Assembly: GCA_022818135.1 (NCBI GenBank)
Contig: JAFMSR010000001.1
Location: 10,187,213 to 10,251,212, forward strand
Length of the DNA: 64,000 nt
Direction: 5' to 3'
DNA from: Saxidomus purpurata
Lineage: Eukaryota > Mollusca > Bivalvia > Venerida > Veneridae
The stretch's first letter is position 1. Every line of letters starts with the position of its first letter. The position numbers and the translations under genes are program-made. Shown here in pieces: positions 24,601 through 39,600 of this stretch. The notes beneath the pieces are model-generated. The model saw nothing but the letters and a program-made list of their open reading frames with translations. It searched no databases and had not been told where the DNA came from.

Positions 24601-27600
24601 CTTGACACAAGACATGACCATGACATTGAATAATTTCATACTGAAACGAAACTAGTCTTGGGGATAATAACTTCAGATATGCGGTCATACTACACAAACG
24701 TGTGTGTAAAGAGAAACTGGTACGCACAGTTAAATTTAGATGTAGTAATACTTTTCTGTGTAAATTTATTACTCGCTGATTCTGGGTAACGAAAAAGAAA
24801 GTTTTAAATGTTAGTAGAATTTAGGCTGACTTATTTATATTATCACCACATCAAATTACAGTTCTGATTTTGACTTGAATACATGTAGCTTCAATAGTTA
24901 AATGTTCATGCCAGTCAGACTTTTTCACTGTGTATTTGAGTGGAAATATGAGGCACATGTCTTGCTACAGACGTGGAATTATTGGCTTGAAAAATGAATA
25001 GGAAATAGATTTTTTTGATCATAGACGTATACCATTTTAAAATTGAATCCTGTTTTGACCATTATCTCTGGAATATTTCTAAAGTACAAAAAGTAAACTT
25101 TATGTGATGTTTAAAAGAACTGATACTGTATTTTGTGTCAGGTGTTTTTTCTTTTTTGAGGACAATTTGGAGTGAGTTTAAATGGAATGGGGGAATGGAA
25201 TAGCTAGTTCGCAAATTCATGGACTGGTGAATTGACCCGGAGATAAAAAGTTGCAATGTATCTGTCTCGCAAATTCAAAGTGTTATACAGATAAAGGTTA
25301 AGAACGTTTTCTGTTGTTTTTTATCATTTTTTTGACGTACTGACATTTGTTTTCTGTCCATACAGGAAAGCGTCTGTAGCCAAAGGAGCTCAGGGTGGTA
25401 AAGGGAAGTATGAACTGAAACCAGAGTTCCTACCCAGCTATAATCCTTATTTCTATCATTACACAAAAACAGACAAATCAAAGGTACTTTTAACAGTTGT
25501 TCTAGTGTATTATTTTATTATTATATGCATATACAAGCGTTTATAACTGAAATGACATGCAGAATAATTAAATTCTTTAAGTTACCAGACTTTTAGTTTT
25601 AAGATGTTTTATAATTTGTTTAGTTAAGAAATCACACAACAAATTTACCTTGTCTTATTGTCCGTGTCGAAGAATCCTTTCGTAAATTTGGTACAGATAA
25701 CAAATGTTTGTTGTTGCCCTCAAATTACTTTTCATAACAGTGTCTGTAGATGTACTGATTTACTAGATTTTTCTATTTTGCTTTACTGCTTGTAATAAAA
25801 TTGGTACCCATTGCCTTTCTGAAATAGAACAAAACCTGTTTGGGCGTACAAACACGTTAGAGGAAGCTGTGGGAAATAGTGTTTGGATTTGGCCAAAATA
25901 GGACATTAAAGCATCTAGTTATGTAAAAAGCTACTATTAATTTTGTAGCAGTGTAAGCATCTGTCAAATTTGCAAACAATTAAAGGAAGTTTCAAAAGTT
26001 CTTATCTATCGTTGTATCTATCGTTTAGTTCTTTGACTTTGATTTAACCTGTCACATTTATCTACAGTCGGAGGAAGCTCAGGTGAAGAGGAAGAAAGAG
26101 AGCAATGAGAGTCAAGCCCTCCCCCCTCCAGTGCCTCCAAAGTTTAAACCTCAGTTTGCCCCCATAGTGAACCTCTTACAGTGTGATGTCATGATCTACC
26201 TCATGGAATTAGTCCTGTCCAGAGCAGCTGCCTCAAGGTCAAGGTCACTGTCAGAAACACAGCTTGAGAGGGTAAGTTCAAGCATTTTTTTGAGTGCTTT
26301 TCTGTTGGGATTGAGAGTAGAGACTGTCTGCTCCATCACTATACAGACATGGGGATAGAGGGTTCAACGCAAGTTGTAAATGATAAGAAACACAGGACAT
26401 GCGATTGTTCTGAATAATACCCTGGAACACGTGTTGTCAACTTTAATTACCTGTGTAGTTGTGCAAGTTACTACAGAACAGCCTGTGAACAGTTTAGGTT
26501 TCATTCGCTTAGATATAATAGTGTGATATTATTCTGCACTTACATTGTTCTAAGCAAAATTATCACCTTTAAAAGTTAGTTAATTTTAAAAAAATTTGCC
26601 TGTATCTGTACTGTTAATTACTGAAAGCCAGAAAAAAAAACTCTTTATAGTTCAAGTCGGTATAATGTTTTGTTTTTTGTATGCATTTTAGATTCTACAT
26701 TTGATCGGGCTAGCCCTACATGAACAGAGATGTGCAATTACTGCTGGCAATAATGATCTTAACTTCCTGTCCAAGGCATGCGGTCAAAATATAGATGCTA
26801 CACAAGTTAGAAAAGGTATTATTTTTATTTTTTATTTTTAAACATTTTGTTTATACTGACTTTAAAGAATTAAAACTTTAGAAATATAGAATGATCACAC
26901 AATTTGTATTGACGACATTTTTAATACTTTAAGTTTGTGACTTAAGGTTACCAACACCTGACTTTAGAAATTTATGCAAATTTTGTAAATAATTATTTGA
27001 TCTTGGGTGTTTAGAAACTTTGGAGCTTCTTTCAGTCTCTTGTCAGCTTTCTAGGAAAAACATGTGCAACTGTTTAATAAGGAGGCGTGGTTTTGAGTCC
27101 AAGTTAAGTTGAAAACCTAGGGATGTCATTGATTACAATTTTTGTATCAATATATCAATTTACAAATATCAACGATACAGCGATATATCGATACATGGGC
27201 GTAAAAAAGTCACTGACTACATATTCTACCAAATCTCTTGACTTTATTTGTACTAAACATATGGTTCTGGTGTATAATATATATCAACCCTTGCAGTGCT
27301 GAAATATTTTTGCCTATCGGACCACATTTCATTATATTATCATTTGTTAGAAATATACTGAACGCTGGGTAGAGTGATTGTTTATATTCTGGTTGAGTTT
27401 TGATGGAATTTTCAAATGTGAAACTGTAGATCATTGCACGGTGTAACATTATTTGATATACGATTTTTCAAAACGGCAATCGATATCGAATCGAAAATGT
27501 TTTATCGTTGATATATCAATATCATTTGAATCGATTACATCCCTATGAAAACCACAGTTACTGGTTTTAATGAAGTATAACAGGCCAAGTGGAATTACTG

Positions 27601-30600
27601 AAAATTTGGAAATTTTCATGTGATGAAAATTTTGCAATATATGTGCAGACAGATTTATATGCAAATTTAGAATTTGCGAAAGGGTAATTCTTTTATAGTA
27701 AATGTATGTGAAATTAATATTTTGCGAGATTTTTAAATTAGCAAAGTGGGGAATTAAAACAATTTTGTTATTTTTACAGATGGGAAGTGTATACAGTCAT
27801 TACTAGAGGGTGTGTTGAACAGTCACAGCTTTACTCATGACAGTATTAGAGATTTAGTCACCTGGACAATCAGGGTATGTGATATATATACATGCGTGTA
27901 GTATTATAGCTTTGAATTAAAGTTTGATAAATTGTCTAAATTAATTATTTAACGTGGTTGAACAGTCTGTGGGAAGGTTTGTTTAAATAGGAATACTACA
28001 TTATAGTCTTAAGGAATTTGACCCGTGAGGTACAACATTCATGTTTTCCTCTTTTTTTACCATTGTTTTAACAGTAAGCTAAAAGTACATTCAGGCTTCA
28101 GTGAGTCTGTGAGGGGTGGGGGCTATCCAGGTCTGTAATAGTGAAGAGGTCAGCAGTCAATGTGAGGTAGGGGTAGGTTCGTATGTACATGTATGTGAAA
28201 CATACACTTATTAAAAACAATAAGAAAACTAGAAAATGTTTTACATGTATTCTTCTTAAGCTGTGGACGTTTCAAAATGCAGTATAAACTTGCTTTTATG
28301 CATATTTCCTTTGCATGTACTTTGAGTCACAATTTATTAAACTATTTCAGACTCTCTCTGACATTAGACAAATGAATGAGCCTGCCACCATGGATACGCT
28401 GGAGAAAGTATCGTCTCCTAGGGATGAGAAAGCCAAGGCTGCCAGAGAGAAAAAACGAGCTGCCGCAGAGAAAAGGCGCCAAAAGATCATGGCTCAAATG
28501 TCACAGATGCAGAAAAACTTTATTAAAGACAATGCAGAACTTTTTGAAAACACAAGTACAGAATTGTTTCCAAGAATTGGCTCAGACATGGATCTCAGGT
28601 AGGCTTGAGTGTTTAAGAAAAAAATACCCATTTAGACATAGTTTATTGTGTAATAATCAATGCTTTGGCATTCTTGTACACTTATATGATTTGTGTAGAG
28701 TGCAGTTGTTTATTAGATGATAAACACCTAAATTCATATGGTATTTAGTACATAGAAACAAATACATAGAAACAAACATGATGGTTTTTAGTTTAACATC
28801 TATATATTTTCAGTGAGGTTGATACAAGTTCATTCCCGATAGCTGTAGGACATCATCGGACCTTGTCAGTGCAGTCCGGTTCAGTACGCGGCACATGTAT
28901 ACTGTGTCAGGAAGAACAGGAAATCACACTGTCAAATCGAGCTATGGTTCTTACAGCATTCATTCAAAAGTAAGCATGTGACCTTTTAGCTGTAGTGCTG
29001 TATTGTTCATACCTGGACAGAGGACTTGTAACCGACTGACTGGGTGGAGTTATTTACCCTCGGTGCTTGGCGATTGCCATATGACCGAGCGTAGGACTTG
29101 TAGATGGAATACTGATGTTTATATATGCTCTGTTCTATGCTAATGAAATGATTCTCAATTACGTTCAGACAATTTAGCTTTATTGCTCTCGAGGCTGTCT
29201 TCAGATGGAATTGACCTTGAAGAGACAGAGAGAGGCAATGTGGAATTAATGCATCTTGTCTAAGCACACTAAGACCATGAATGTGGTGGGATCGAACCCT
29301 AAATTCTCTGATTGTGGGGCGAACTCTCTACTACTGCACTAATGGTGTCTCTGTAAGAATAAGTAGTAATCAACTTATATACTTTACTGGCTAACAGAAT
29401 ACACAACACTTGCCCTCAGACCTAAGAGAACTGGCACACAAATGGTCACCTGCTCAAGGCCAACATCATCATTGTACATCAAAAGTTAACTTATGTTAGG
29501 CAGCACCCTACTGTGATTGGCCAGCTTTGTTGTTTCCAATTCTTTGATGTTGCTTGGCACACGTTTCACTGTATTTAGTGTGTTTATGGTTTTGATGTCT
29601 GTGATAAAATTTGTTTGATGGAAGGAACATGGATACCAAGTCAGAAATTGTTAATGGCTTATTTGTAATACAGTCATAAGGAACAAGTATGAAAATCTTA
29701 GAATTATTAACAAACAAATACTTGTAAGGAATGCTGTAATATTAAAAGTTCTTTGGTAAATCCTTACGTTTTGACTATTTTACAGGTCCACAGTGATTGC
29801 GCTGACACGAGGCAACGCCTTGCTTCACGGTGATGAGCATGATCCGCTGTTGATGAGCTCAGATTTGGGTACAGGCTCGCACACAAGCTCATGTGGTCAT
29901 ATGATGCATGCTGACTGCTGGCAAACGTGAGTTCACGTACTTTTTAAGAAATAGTTCTTTTTATTGAATTATTTTTTTGTCGGGCACAAGTGGAAGGAAC
30001 ATAGGCAGGACCAAAACTGTGAATTTTAATTAAAAAATTGCCTTGTGACTGTATGTTGATAACATAAATCAAAAGGCTATTTTGATTAAGATGCATTGTC
30101 TGGGTCCCAGCTTGTGCCACCTGTGGCTGGGGTTGAAAGTAGAGCGTCTATAAAGGAATCACTTACTCATCGTATCCTCTCTAAATGAAATTCATTTATT
30201 CATTGGTTGAAAGGACATTGGTCTGGGTAATGTATTTATGATATACCAGGGTAGCTGCAGTCCTCTTGTTCTGCTGGAAGGGTTTAGAAAACAATTTTAG
30301 GCATTAAATGATCTGTCTTAATCTTGCTATTAAAAATCTATGCTGTTTGCTTTCCTGACATATTAAACTAAGTTTTACAGTATATAAAATGTAGGTACAA
30401 ATTCAGAAGAAAGTCCATGTATACAACTGCATGATTATCTTTGCAAAAGAAGGTAAACAAACAGTTATGGATAGATGCCATGTAATGTTCAGATTTAATC
30501 ACAACAGTTTTCACAGAAACAGCAGGTTGTTTTAAAGAAGTTATGTTGCCTAATTTTCAGGTTCTTTGATGCAATATTAGCACGTGAAAGGAGACGTCCA

Positions 30601-33600
30601 TTGAGATTTCGGCACAACTTCAGTTATGATATAGAGAAGATGGAGTTTTTATGTCCGCTGTGTGAATGTATAAGCAACTCTGTGATACCTGTCCTTCCCG
30701 CAACACTTCCAACTACTAAGTCCAGGTGAGAATGTAGTGAATATATAAATACCTCTGTGACATCTACCTTTCCTGCAATTCTTTCAACATTTCAGCCTAG
30801 GTGTGAATATAGTAAATGTATAAGCAACTCTGTGATTTCTGTTGTTCATGTAATACTTCCAACAACTCAGTTCAGGTGAGAATGTAGTAAATGTACCGGT
30901 ATAAGCTGGAGTTGTGTAAACAAATGCAAATTCATAAGAAGATAAACCCAATGATTTAAAGGATTTACATGTACTGGTATTGTTGTGTAACAAATGAATT
31001 TTTTTGTAAAATTTTTAGTACCCTAGACAGTCTAGGCCATCTGCATTTCCATGAGTGGTTGGATGGTATGCATAAGACAGTTGTGAATAGTGTCAAAGAA
31101 CCTGATGATTTCAGCGACGGAGGTGATTTCTCGTGTGGTCAGTGAATTTTATTTCTGATTGTGCCATTTTTGTTTTGAACACTGCTTAAGTTGATTTTAC
31201 CATGCATGTCTTTTGATTATGTTGTACTCATAAATAAGATAATTCTACACAAGTCATAGACAACTGGCCAGTATAAAAGATAAACGATAAAATTTATTTA
31301 GTACTTTATTGCTGTACCTTTAATTTCATTATCTTCATTAGTTTGTCATATGATGAGAGAAAAGTTTTGTAAAGGTGATGAATAAACATAGACAGATTGT
31401 AATGTCTTAATATTTAAGCTAAATTACACATTTCTCATAGAATTACCTAATCTTTTAAATAGCCGAGCTAGAATGATACATTCTAGATGGGTGCCGCTTG
31501 AATATAATTGAGTATACAGTGCAACCTCTCAGGAGCGAGCATCCTTGGGTACACAGAAATATGTTTGTTGTAGACAGGACTGATGTTGTTCTGGAAAGGT
31601 CAAATTTCCTACAAAATGTGATGCAAGGGAGAGAAAACGTGTGTCTTTTTACTATTTAGGGAGAGTGTTGCTCGGGGAGGTTGAACTGTATATTTTAAAA
31701 TAGCATTACAGAAATATTTGGTCAAAGTAGTTTTCTTCATTCAGCACATATGAGATCCAAACCTTACTAGCAACCAGTAATTTTTCCTTATTGACCAGTA
31801 TAAATCATGATCAACCAATACGTCTGTATAAGCTGATCATGATCTGCACTGTTTACTATTTTGTCGGTAAATTAATCATGAGATCCCCTATGAGCTGTTA
31901 ATGGTACCGTCTGAATTGAAAAATTGGATTAATCCAGATTAGGGGTGAGTTGGATCAGATAGATGAGTACACAATGTACATGTAGTTATTCATTTCATAG
32001 AATATCAAGTGTGTCCGTTGTCTACAGTCACGAAACAGATGTCCGAGGAATCGGCACAGAAGTTCAAGGCCATCTGGTCATATCCTCACGACACTGCAGC
32101 GAGCGGAGGTCTTTCAGGAGAACTTAAGGAAATGCTGAGGAAATATTCTAGAGATGCGTATTCTGTGAGTTATTGCACTAATATTTTCATGATTGAAGAC
32201 ATTTTACAAGTTGCTTTCTAAAGACAGCTTAATTTCAACAATCTGCATGTATGTCTGAGACAAGCATGTGACTATTTTGAAGATTATGTTCCGATAGACT
32301 TGTTTTAAAATTATGACATTCAGTTTAATATACACTGCTCTGTAACTGTTTCTTTTGGTTGTAAAAGTCATGATTTTCAAGTGAATTTCATTAAGCAAAA
32401 ATGGGAATTTGTTAAAGACAGTCCAGTATTTATAAATTTAGCATAAACTATTCCTATTTCACTCATTTCTCTGTCAACACCTTCTTTTAAAATTTCGTTG
32501 AGTTCTGTTCCTGAAATATTCTTACAAAAAAGTAATCTGATCTGCACTGTGAATTTTGTTTGTTATTCTGTCAGCAAATTTTTCAGTGAGTACCCCTTTG
32601 AATGTAGTATTGTGCAAGTAAAAGTGAAGTTTATTTTTTGAATTTAGGGTAATGCTAATCAAATGCATACTTCTGACATAGCTTGATGTTTGTACTTGTT
32701 ACAGTTTGGACTTGGAGTGGATCCAGATGATGACAATGTTCGAGTCCCAGTCATGGTTTGGAATACATGTGCCTTCTCCATACAGAGCATTGGTAATACC
32801 TCATACCTTGGTTTAAAGTAGGGGCTAATCCCTGCTTGGTCTCAATACTTGCATAGTTTCAGTCTGAGTTCAATGTTGTGCATTTGCAACCAGTAGGGAT
32901 CCAGATAAAAATGCAAATTTGAATGCACAGTAAAATTTAATATTTTCTTCTTTAGAGATCTCTCATTACTGATCAAGGTACATGTAGGCATATGAAACAT
33001 GGAATGAGTTTGAATTACAGCCAGGAAAAACACCGAAATGTAATGGAATTATTAACAAATATTTAAATCAATCTCTCTCGAGTATTATATTTTCTAAGTT
33101 CATTTGGAATGAATACAAGGAAGGTGCATCATTTTCACTTCAACAGGTGTATACATTTAGCAGAATATGTGTTATATTTGTTCTTCATAAGTCACTGTTG
33201 TTTCAATTCTTTTTCAGAACAAATTCTCCGTGACGAGGGTAAACCATTGTTTGGTCATATGTCCAGTAGACAGAGTGATTGTCTGAGGTCAGTGGTCAAG
33301 GTCGCAGCGGCCTACTGCCCGGCAATCAACATAGAAATTGTCAAAACACATTGTGTCAAACTCCTCTCATGTAAGTCACATAGTACAATATAAAGGGTTG
33401 ACTGCAAAACTGCCATAAGTCATTCTTTATTTCATATAAGTTAGGACAGTTTCGTGGTCAACCCTCGATTTAAAATTACGTTCATTCTCACTGATAGAAT
33501 TTATACTTTAAAAATATTGCAGCTTCTGAAAGCTAGAAATTTTAAGTGCAGTTTTCATAGAAAAATCATACCTTTTTGGTTTAATGCTTGTCAAAACACT

Positions 33601-36600
33601 TCCAAGTTGGTGAATTTTATTTTGATTTGTATCTTCCTCTACAGTCCTGTTCCCAGATGCATTCAAGAATAAGAAGACTGAGCAATGTCTTCTTGATATT
33701 GACATGTTCCATTTCCTTGTTGCCTTGGTGATGTCATTACCCAGCCTGCACCTGGATACCTCAGCGGTGCCACAAAACTTCCTGCAACTGCCCTCTGGTG
33801 GAGAGAATGATCTTCATGCCTTACATTTGGTGATGGCTGTACATCTGATACAGATACTGCTGCTGTTTGAAGAGGAAAGTTGTGGTATGTATCCAAGTTA
33901 TTGACCTACTTTAGGTTTGTGTTCTAGACATAGACGTACTTTATGTTTGTGTTCTAGAAATGACCTACTTTATGTTTGTGTTCTTGATACAGACCTATGT
34001 TATGTTTGTGTTCTAGATATTGACCTACTTTATGTTTGTGTCCTAGATATTGACCTTTAAAATTGTTAAAAGAAAAATAGGGGGATGGGGGTCAAGGTGT
34101 CTTTTTTTGTGTTGCCCTTTCGAAGAAAATGTGATACAAGGGGATGGCTTTGTCAGTCAATCCGTCACAAAAAACGTGACATTGGCTATAATTTTGCCAT
34201 TTCTTAAGATTTCTTCATCAAACTTTCAAATTGTATTGCTTATGACAAAAGGGTCGTGATAAATCCCAATTTTGTAGGTCAAGGTCATATTGTCTACAAT
34301 ATTACATGGAAGAAGGCTCATAGTAAATAACGTATGTTTCTTTCTTTCTGTACAGGTATGGAGGTGGATGGTGATTATGAAGGAGAAGCACTTCTGATCA
34401 TGTATAATAAAATACACTCACTAGCAAAGTAAGTTAACTACCTCATTATTGTCTTACCTCAGATATGACATGTACTTGATTAGATTCACTTTACTTGATA
34501 AGTATTTGTATTAGTCTTGAGATTACAGAATGTTTTATGTAAAGCAGACCAGAACCTTGTTATCGGAGTTGATCTCAGTTTCATAATTGACCAATCAGAA
34601 GCTAGGAATTTTACACTGGTCTCCGAAGAGAAATGTTACATTTTAGTGTCTTATTTGCTTATTGCATGTAAAGTTTTATACATATTATTTTGTTATCATT
34701 TAAAGATTGGATAGTACTGGTAAGCATTATTTAATAGTCAGATGGATAATTTTGTTTTAGTCCTTTTAAATGATCTACATATACTTTGGAGTTGTATCAT
34801 TTTGAACAAGAAACTTGGGTACATGTATATTTTCTATTTTTAGCATTCAGAAGGACAATCCACCATTGCCATGTCAACTGTCAGTACATGTGAGGAAAGC
34901 TATGTTACCATTTTTGCGCTGTGCAGCCATTTTGTTCCATAATCTAACAGGAGTCGCTGCCCCAGCAGAATTATCAGGTACAAGTTTTATTGGTGGTTTT
35001 GTTAGTAAATGAACATGTATAATCTTAAACAGTCTAGACTATTTTGACCACAGTTGCATTTACTGGCAATAAGTATGAAAGGTAATTTTCAAAGTATTTA
35101 CATGTACGTTGTAGTTCTATTTTTCAATATGAAGGAAACATGGATTCTGCATTTGTACTGTATATTTTTAGCTTTACAAAAGATACTGAACTAACTTAGT
35201 ACAACAGTTGTTAAAGCATAGCAAGACAACGTGCTATGCCAACATTAATGGTCCTTATCTAAGGTCACAGTACCCACAGCTTGATTATTGGTATGGAGAA
35301 GATCTTAACATTTGAATTCATGAAGTCATCTTGAATAAACTTGAATTTTACTAATACATTATGAAATTAAAGTGTAGTTGTCAACACTGGCCTCCAGGTC
35401 AAAAGGTCAAGGTGACAAAGTTAGTACATGGCGCTTATAGCAGATAATTTTTATTGCTTTATAAGTGCCAATTTAACACATGTAGTCAAAGCATTTTCAA
35501 GATTTGCAAATATCTTGCTCATAGGTCAAGACCTACTATATTTATGGCCAGAATTTCTTTCTTTGTCAACTCTTTATGTAATTGAGAATGGGTGAATATA
35601 ACAAGAATATGAAATGTCTTCTTCTTCAGAAGCTAGTGCAGATCTGCAAACAAAAGAGTTTGATAGCTTGTGTAGATATCTAGGGCTGAATACACATTTG
35701 TCGAGGCTACTAGACAACCAGGGTGAACTTATGGATAGTTTGATCAACAGGTTTGTGCAGAATATTTTATTTTCATAATACTGATAAATAAGGTGTTTTT
35801 TAACCAGGTTTTCCAAAGGAAAAATCCTGGTTATTAGATTGAGGTATGTCGGCGGGCGGGCGGATGGGCGGGCGGGCGTAAACAATTTCTTCTGTGCGCA
35901 ACTCCTCCTACATTTCTCAACGGATTTCAACCAAACTTTCACAGAAGTATTGTCATGAAGTGCCCTGGCGCATATTGTCGGGGTTTTGTGATTTGGTCAT
36001 TTTTAGCTCGACTATTCGGAGAATATGGAGAGCTATTACAGTCACTTGTGCGTCGGCGTCGGCGTCGGCGTCGGCGTTGCTTCTTTGGTTAAAGTTTTGC
36101 CTGCTAAGTACTATCATGCACATATCTCAGTAACCACTTATGATATTGACTTGAAACTTTGTTCATGTCTTTAGGGGTGTCATACAATCAAGGCAGATAA
36201 CTCTTGAAAAAATTTAGTACAAATTATGGCCCTTGTTTGACTTTGAAAATTTGGTTAAAGTTTTGCCTGCTAGGTACTATCATGCACATATCTCAGTAAC
36301 CACTTATGATATTGACTTGAAACTTTATTCATGTCTTTAGGGGTGTCATATAATCAAGGCAGATAACTCTTGAAAAAATTTAGTACAAATTATGGCCCTT
36401 GTTTGACTTTGAAAATTTGGTTAAAGTTTTGCCTGCTGGGTACTATCATGCACATATCTCAGTAACCACTTATGATATTGACTTGAAACTTTGTTCATGT
36501 CTTTAGGGGTGTCATACAATCAAGGCAGATAACTCTTGAAAAAATTTAGTACAAATTATGGCCCTTGTTTGACTTTGAAAATTTGGTTAAAGTTTTGCCT

Positions 36601-39600
36601 GCTAGGTACTATCATGCACATATCTCAGTAACCACTTATGATATTGACTTGAAACTTTGTTCATGTCTTTAGGGGTGTCATACAATCATGGCAGATAACT
36701 CTTGTATAAATTTAGTACAAATTATGGCCCTTGTTTGACTTTGAATATTTGGTTAAAGTTTTGCCTGCTAGGTACTATCATGCACATATCTCAGTAACCA
36801 CTTATGATATTGACTTGAATCTTCGTTCATGTCTTTAGGGGTGTCATACAATCAAGGCAGATAACTCTTGAAAAAATTTAGTACAAATTATGGCCCTTGT
36901 TTGACTTTGAAAATTTGGTTAAAGTTTTGCCTGCTAGGTACTATCATGCACATATCTCAGTAACCACTTATGATATTGACTTGAAACTTTTTTAATGTCT
37001 TAAGAGGTGTCGCACAGTCAAGACAGATAACTCTTGTTTAAATTTAGTGTGAATATTGCCCTTGTTTGACTTTGAAAATTTGGTTAAAGTTTTGCATGCA
37101 AGGTACTATCATGCACATATCTCAGTAACCACTTATGGTAGTTATATCAAACCTTGCAATAGTGTTCAGGGTAAATTTTGTATCAAACAATTAATTTACC
37201 AAAAATTAAATCTATAGTTATAGATTTTGACTTTTTTTATGATTCAACTTTCCTAGTTTATACTTAATAGTTAGCAGAATTTTGTTTTGCTATTATACTG
37301 ATAAAAGTTTTGTTTTATTAGCAAACACCCACAATAGTCGAGCGTGCTGTCTTATGGACAGCTCTTGTTGACAGAATTATGGCCCTTTGTTTTTTTTCAC
37401 ATATGTAATTCTTCTGTGCGCAACTCCTTCTACACTTCTCAAGGGATTTCAACCAAACTTTCACAGAATTATTGTCACCAAGTGCCCTGGCGCATATTGT
37501 CAGGGTTTTGTGATTTGATCATTTTTGACAGAATTATGGGCCTTTGTTTTTTTCCACATAATGTAATATATATAGAGAAATACTCTTCTGTGTGCAACTC
37601 CTACATTTCTCAAGGGATTTCAACCAAACTTTCACAGAACTATAATTGTGAACTAAAGAATTTTGAATATATAATGTTCTGCCCCTGGTCGTCCGTCCGT
37701 CCATTAGCAATTTTGTGTCTCCTTATTTAAGTATATATAAAAGGGAGAATACTCTGTTATTATAAAAGGGAGAATACTATTAATTATTACTGTCTATTTT
37801 TAGAATAGATTACCAGTCCTGTATACTTTGGAGTATTCTGTTACAGTAAGATGACAAAATTTCTCATGAGACCAGTGGTTCAAACCCCACACAGAGCAAG
37901 TTTTTTTTTTTTTTTTTTTTTCTTTTTTTTTTTTTTTAAATAATTTTTGCCTGAATTATGGCCCTTTGCTATTTTTCCACATATGTTATATATAGAAGAA
38001 TACTGTCACGTGCCCACTTCCTCCTACATTTCTCAAGATATTTAAACATTTGCGCTCGGCCAGCAGATTGGAAAATGAAAACCTGGTTTTGTGACAATTT
38101 CCTGTCACTTGTTGTGAGATAAACCAGATGTTTTTTTGTAAGCATAGAGATTTGCTATGCTGTTTAAAGACACTGTTTCATGTTGTATTTAAATCAATCA
38201 GAAAGAGAGATTCCTTGATTTTAAAATGCAGTTGATTCACATCACTTTTGGATTTAATAAAAGACAGTTGTGGATGAGGCAAACTGTTCCATACATGTAC
38301 ATACATGCGGAGTACGAGAAAAGTTTTTATAGGCTTGCACAAATTTATAATGGTTTTGCGACAAGTGCTGATCATAGTTATGTTGCATGTCTTTACTGTG
38401 TGATCATGATCTGCACTGTTTGCCATGCCATCAGTTAATTTGTACTGGGCATTCTTTTGAATAAGTGTTGATACTGTCAATCAAAAAGTCTGGTTTCGAA
38501 CTTTTAGTATTAGCAGTTTTAAAGTTTATACATAGTGGTATATGTTAGTTAAAAAGACAGCTTTGTGTCACAACATATATATGTATGTCTCCAGAAAGGA
38601 TGTTTCTGCTCTACACCACGCATTGTCTCAGATATGAAATACTTAGTCCTTGGCAGGGGGTAGTGGAATATCTTTTGACAGTTTCTGTAAAATTGTTAGG
38701 TATAAGTTTATGTGTGTTACAAATCATCTCTCTTTTATGAAGCTAGGTTTTAACTGTTCTGAAAATGAATAAGAGTAGGACTGTACAGCAATTTAGCTTC
38801 ATGGGGAGGTTATGATGGTGAAATGCAGTAGGGAAAAGTCGTAGCCACTTTGATGTTTATGTTCGCTTGTTTGCAGATGGTGTAAGAACACTGTATTGAA
38901 GGATACATTATCTGCTTCAAGCCGACCTTTAGTTCAGTATCCTCTAAAGATCAACAAGCTGATTCCATTACCAGAGGACTACAGCGAACTGATTAACAAG
39001 GTGTCCGCTTTCACGTAAGTCAATACTTTAGTCTCATTGAATAGTTGTTTTTACCCCTTTCAACAGTAGTACTATAATAATACTATAATAACTAGAGCTA
39101 TCACTAAATGTGATTAATACCCCCAAAAGACTGCTTTATAAACTGAAGAAGTTCGTAGTAACATGATACCGTGCAAACAAACTAAAAAGAGATATTGTTC
39201 TTGGCAATAACTCTGTAATTTGTCAAGATAGAGTTATGGTTCTTGTACACTGCACTTCCTCTCAATGTGCTTGACCATTGTATTAAGACGTATTGAATTC
39301 CAACTTGTAGTTTTCAAGTTATGCTTCGGACAAGGAAAACTAACAAAGGGCAATAACTCAGTAAATACTCAAAATAGAGTTATAGTTCTTATACACTGCA
39401 CTTCCTCTGAGTTTGCTTGATTATTGTATGAAATCGTATTGAATTCCAACCAGTAGTTTTCAAGTTATGCTCCGGACAAGGAAAAGTAACAAAGGGCAAT
39501 AACTCTGTAATTAGTCAAGATAGAGTTATGGTTCTTGTGCACTGCACTTCCTCTAAATGTGCTTGACCATTGTATGAGGTTGTATTGAATTCCAACTTGT

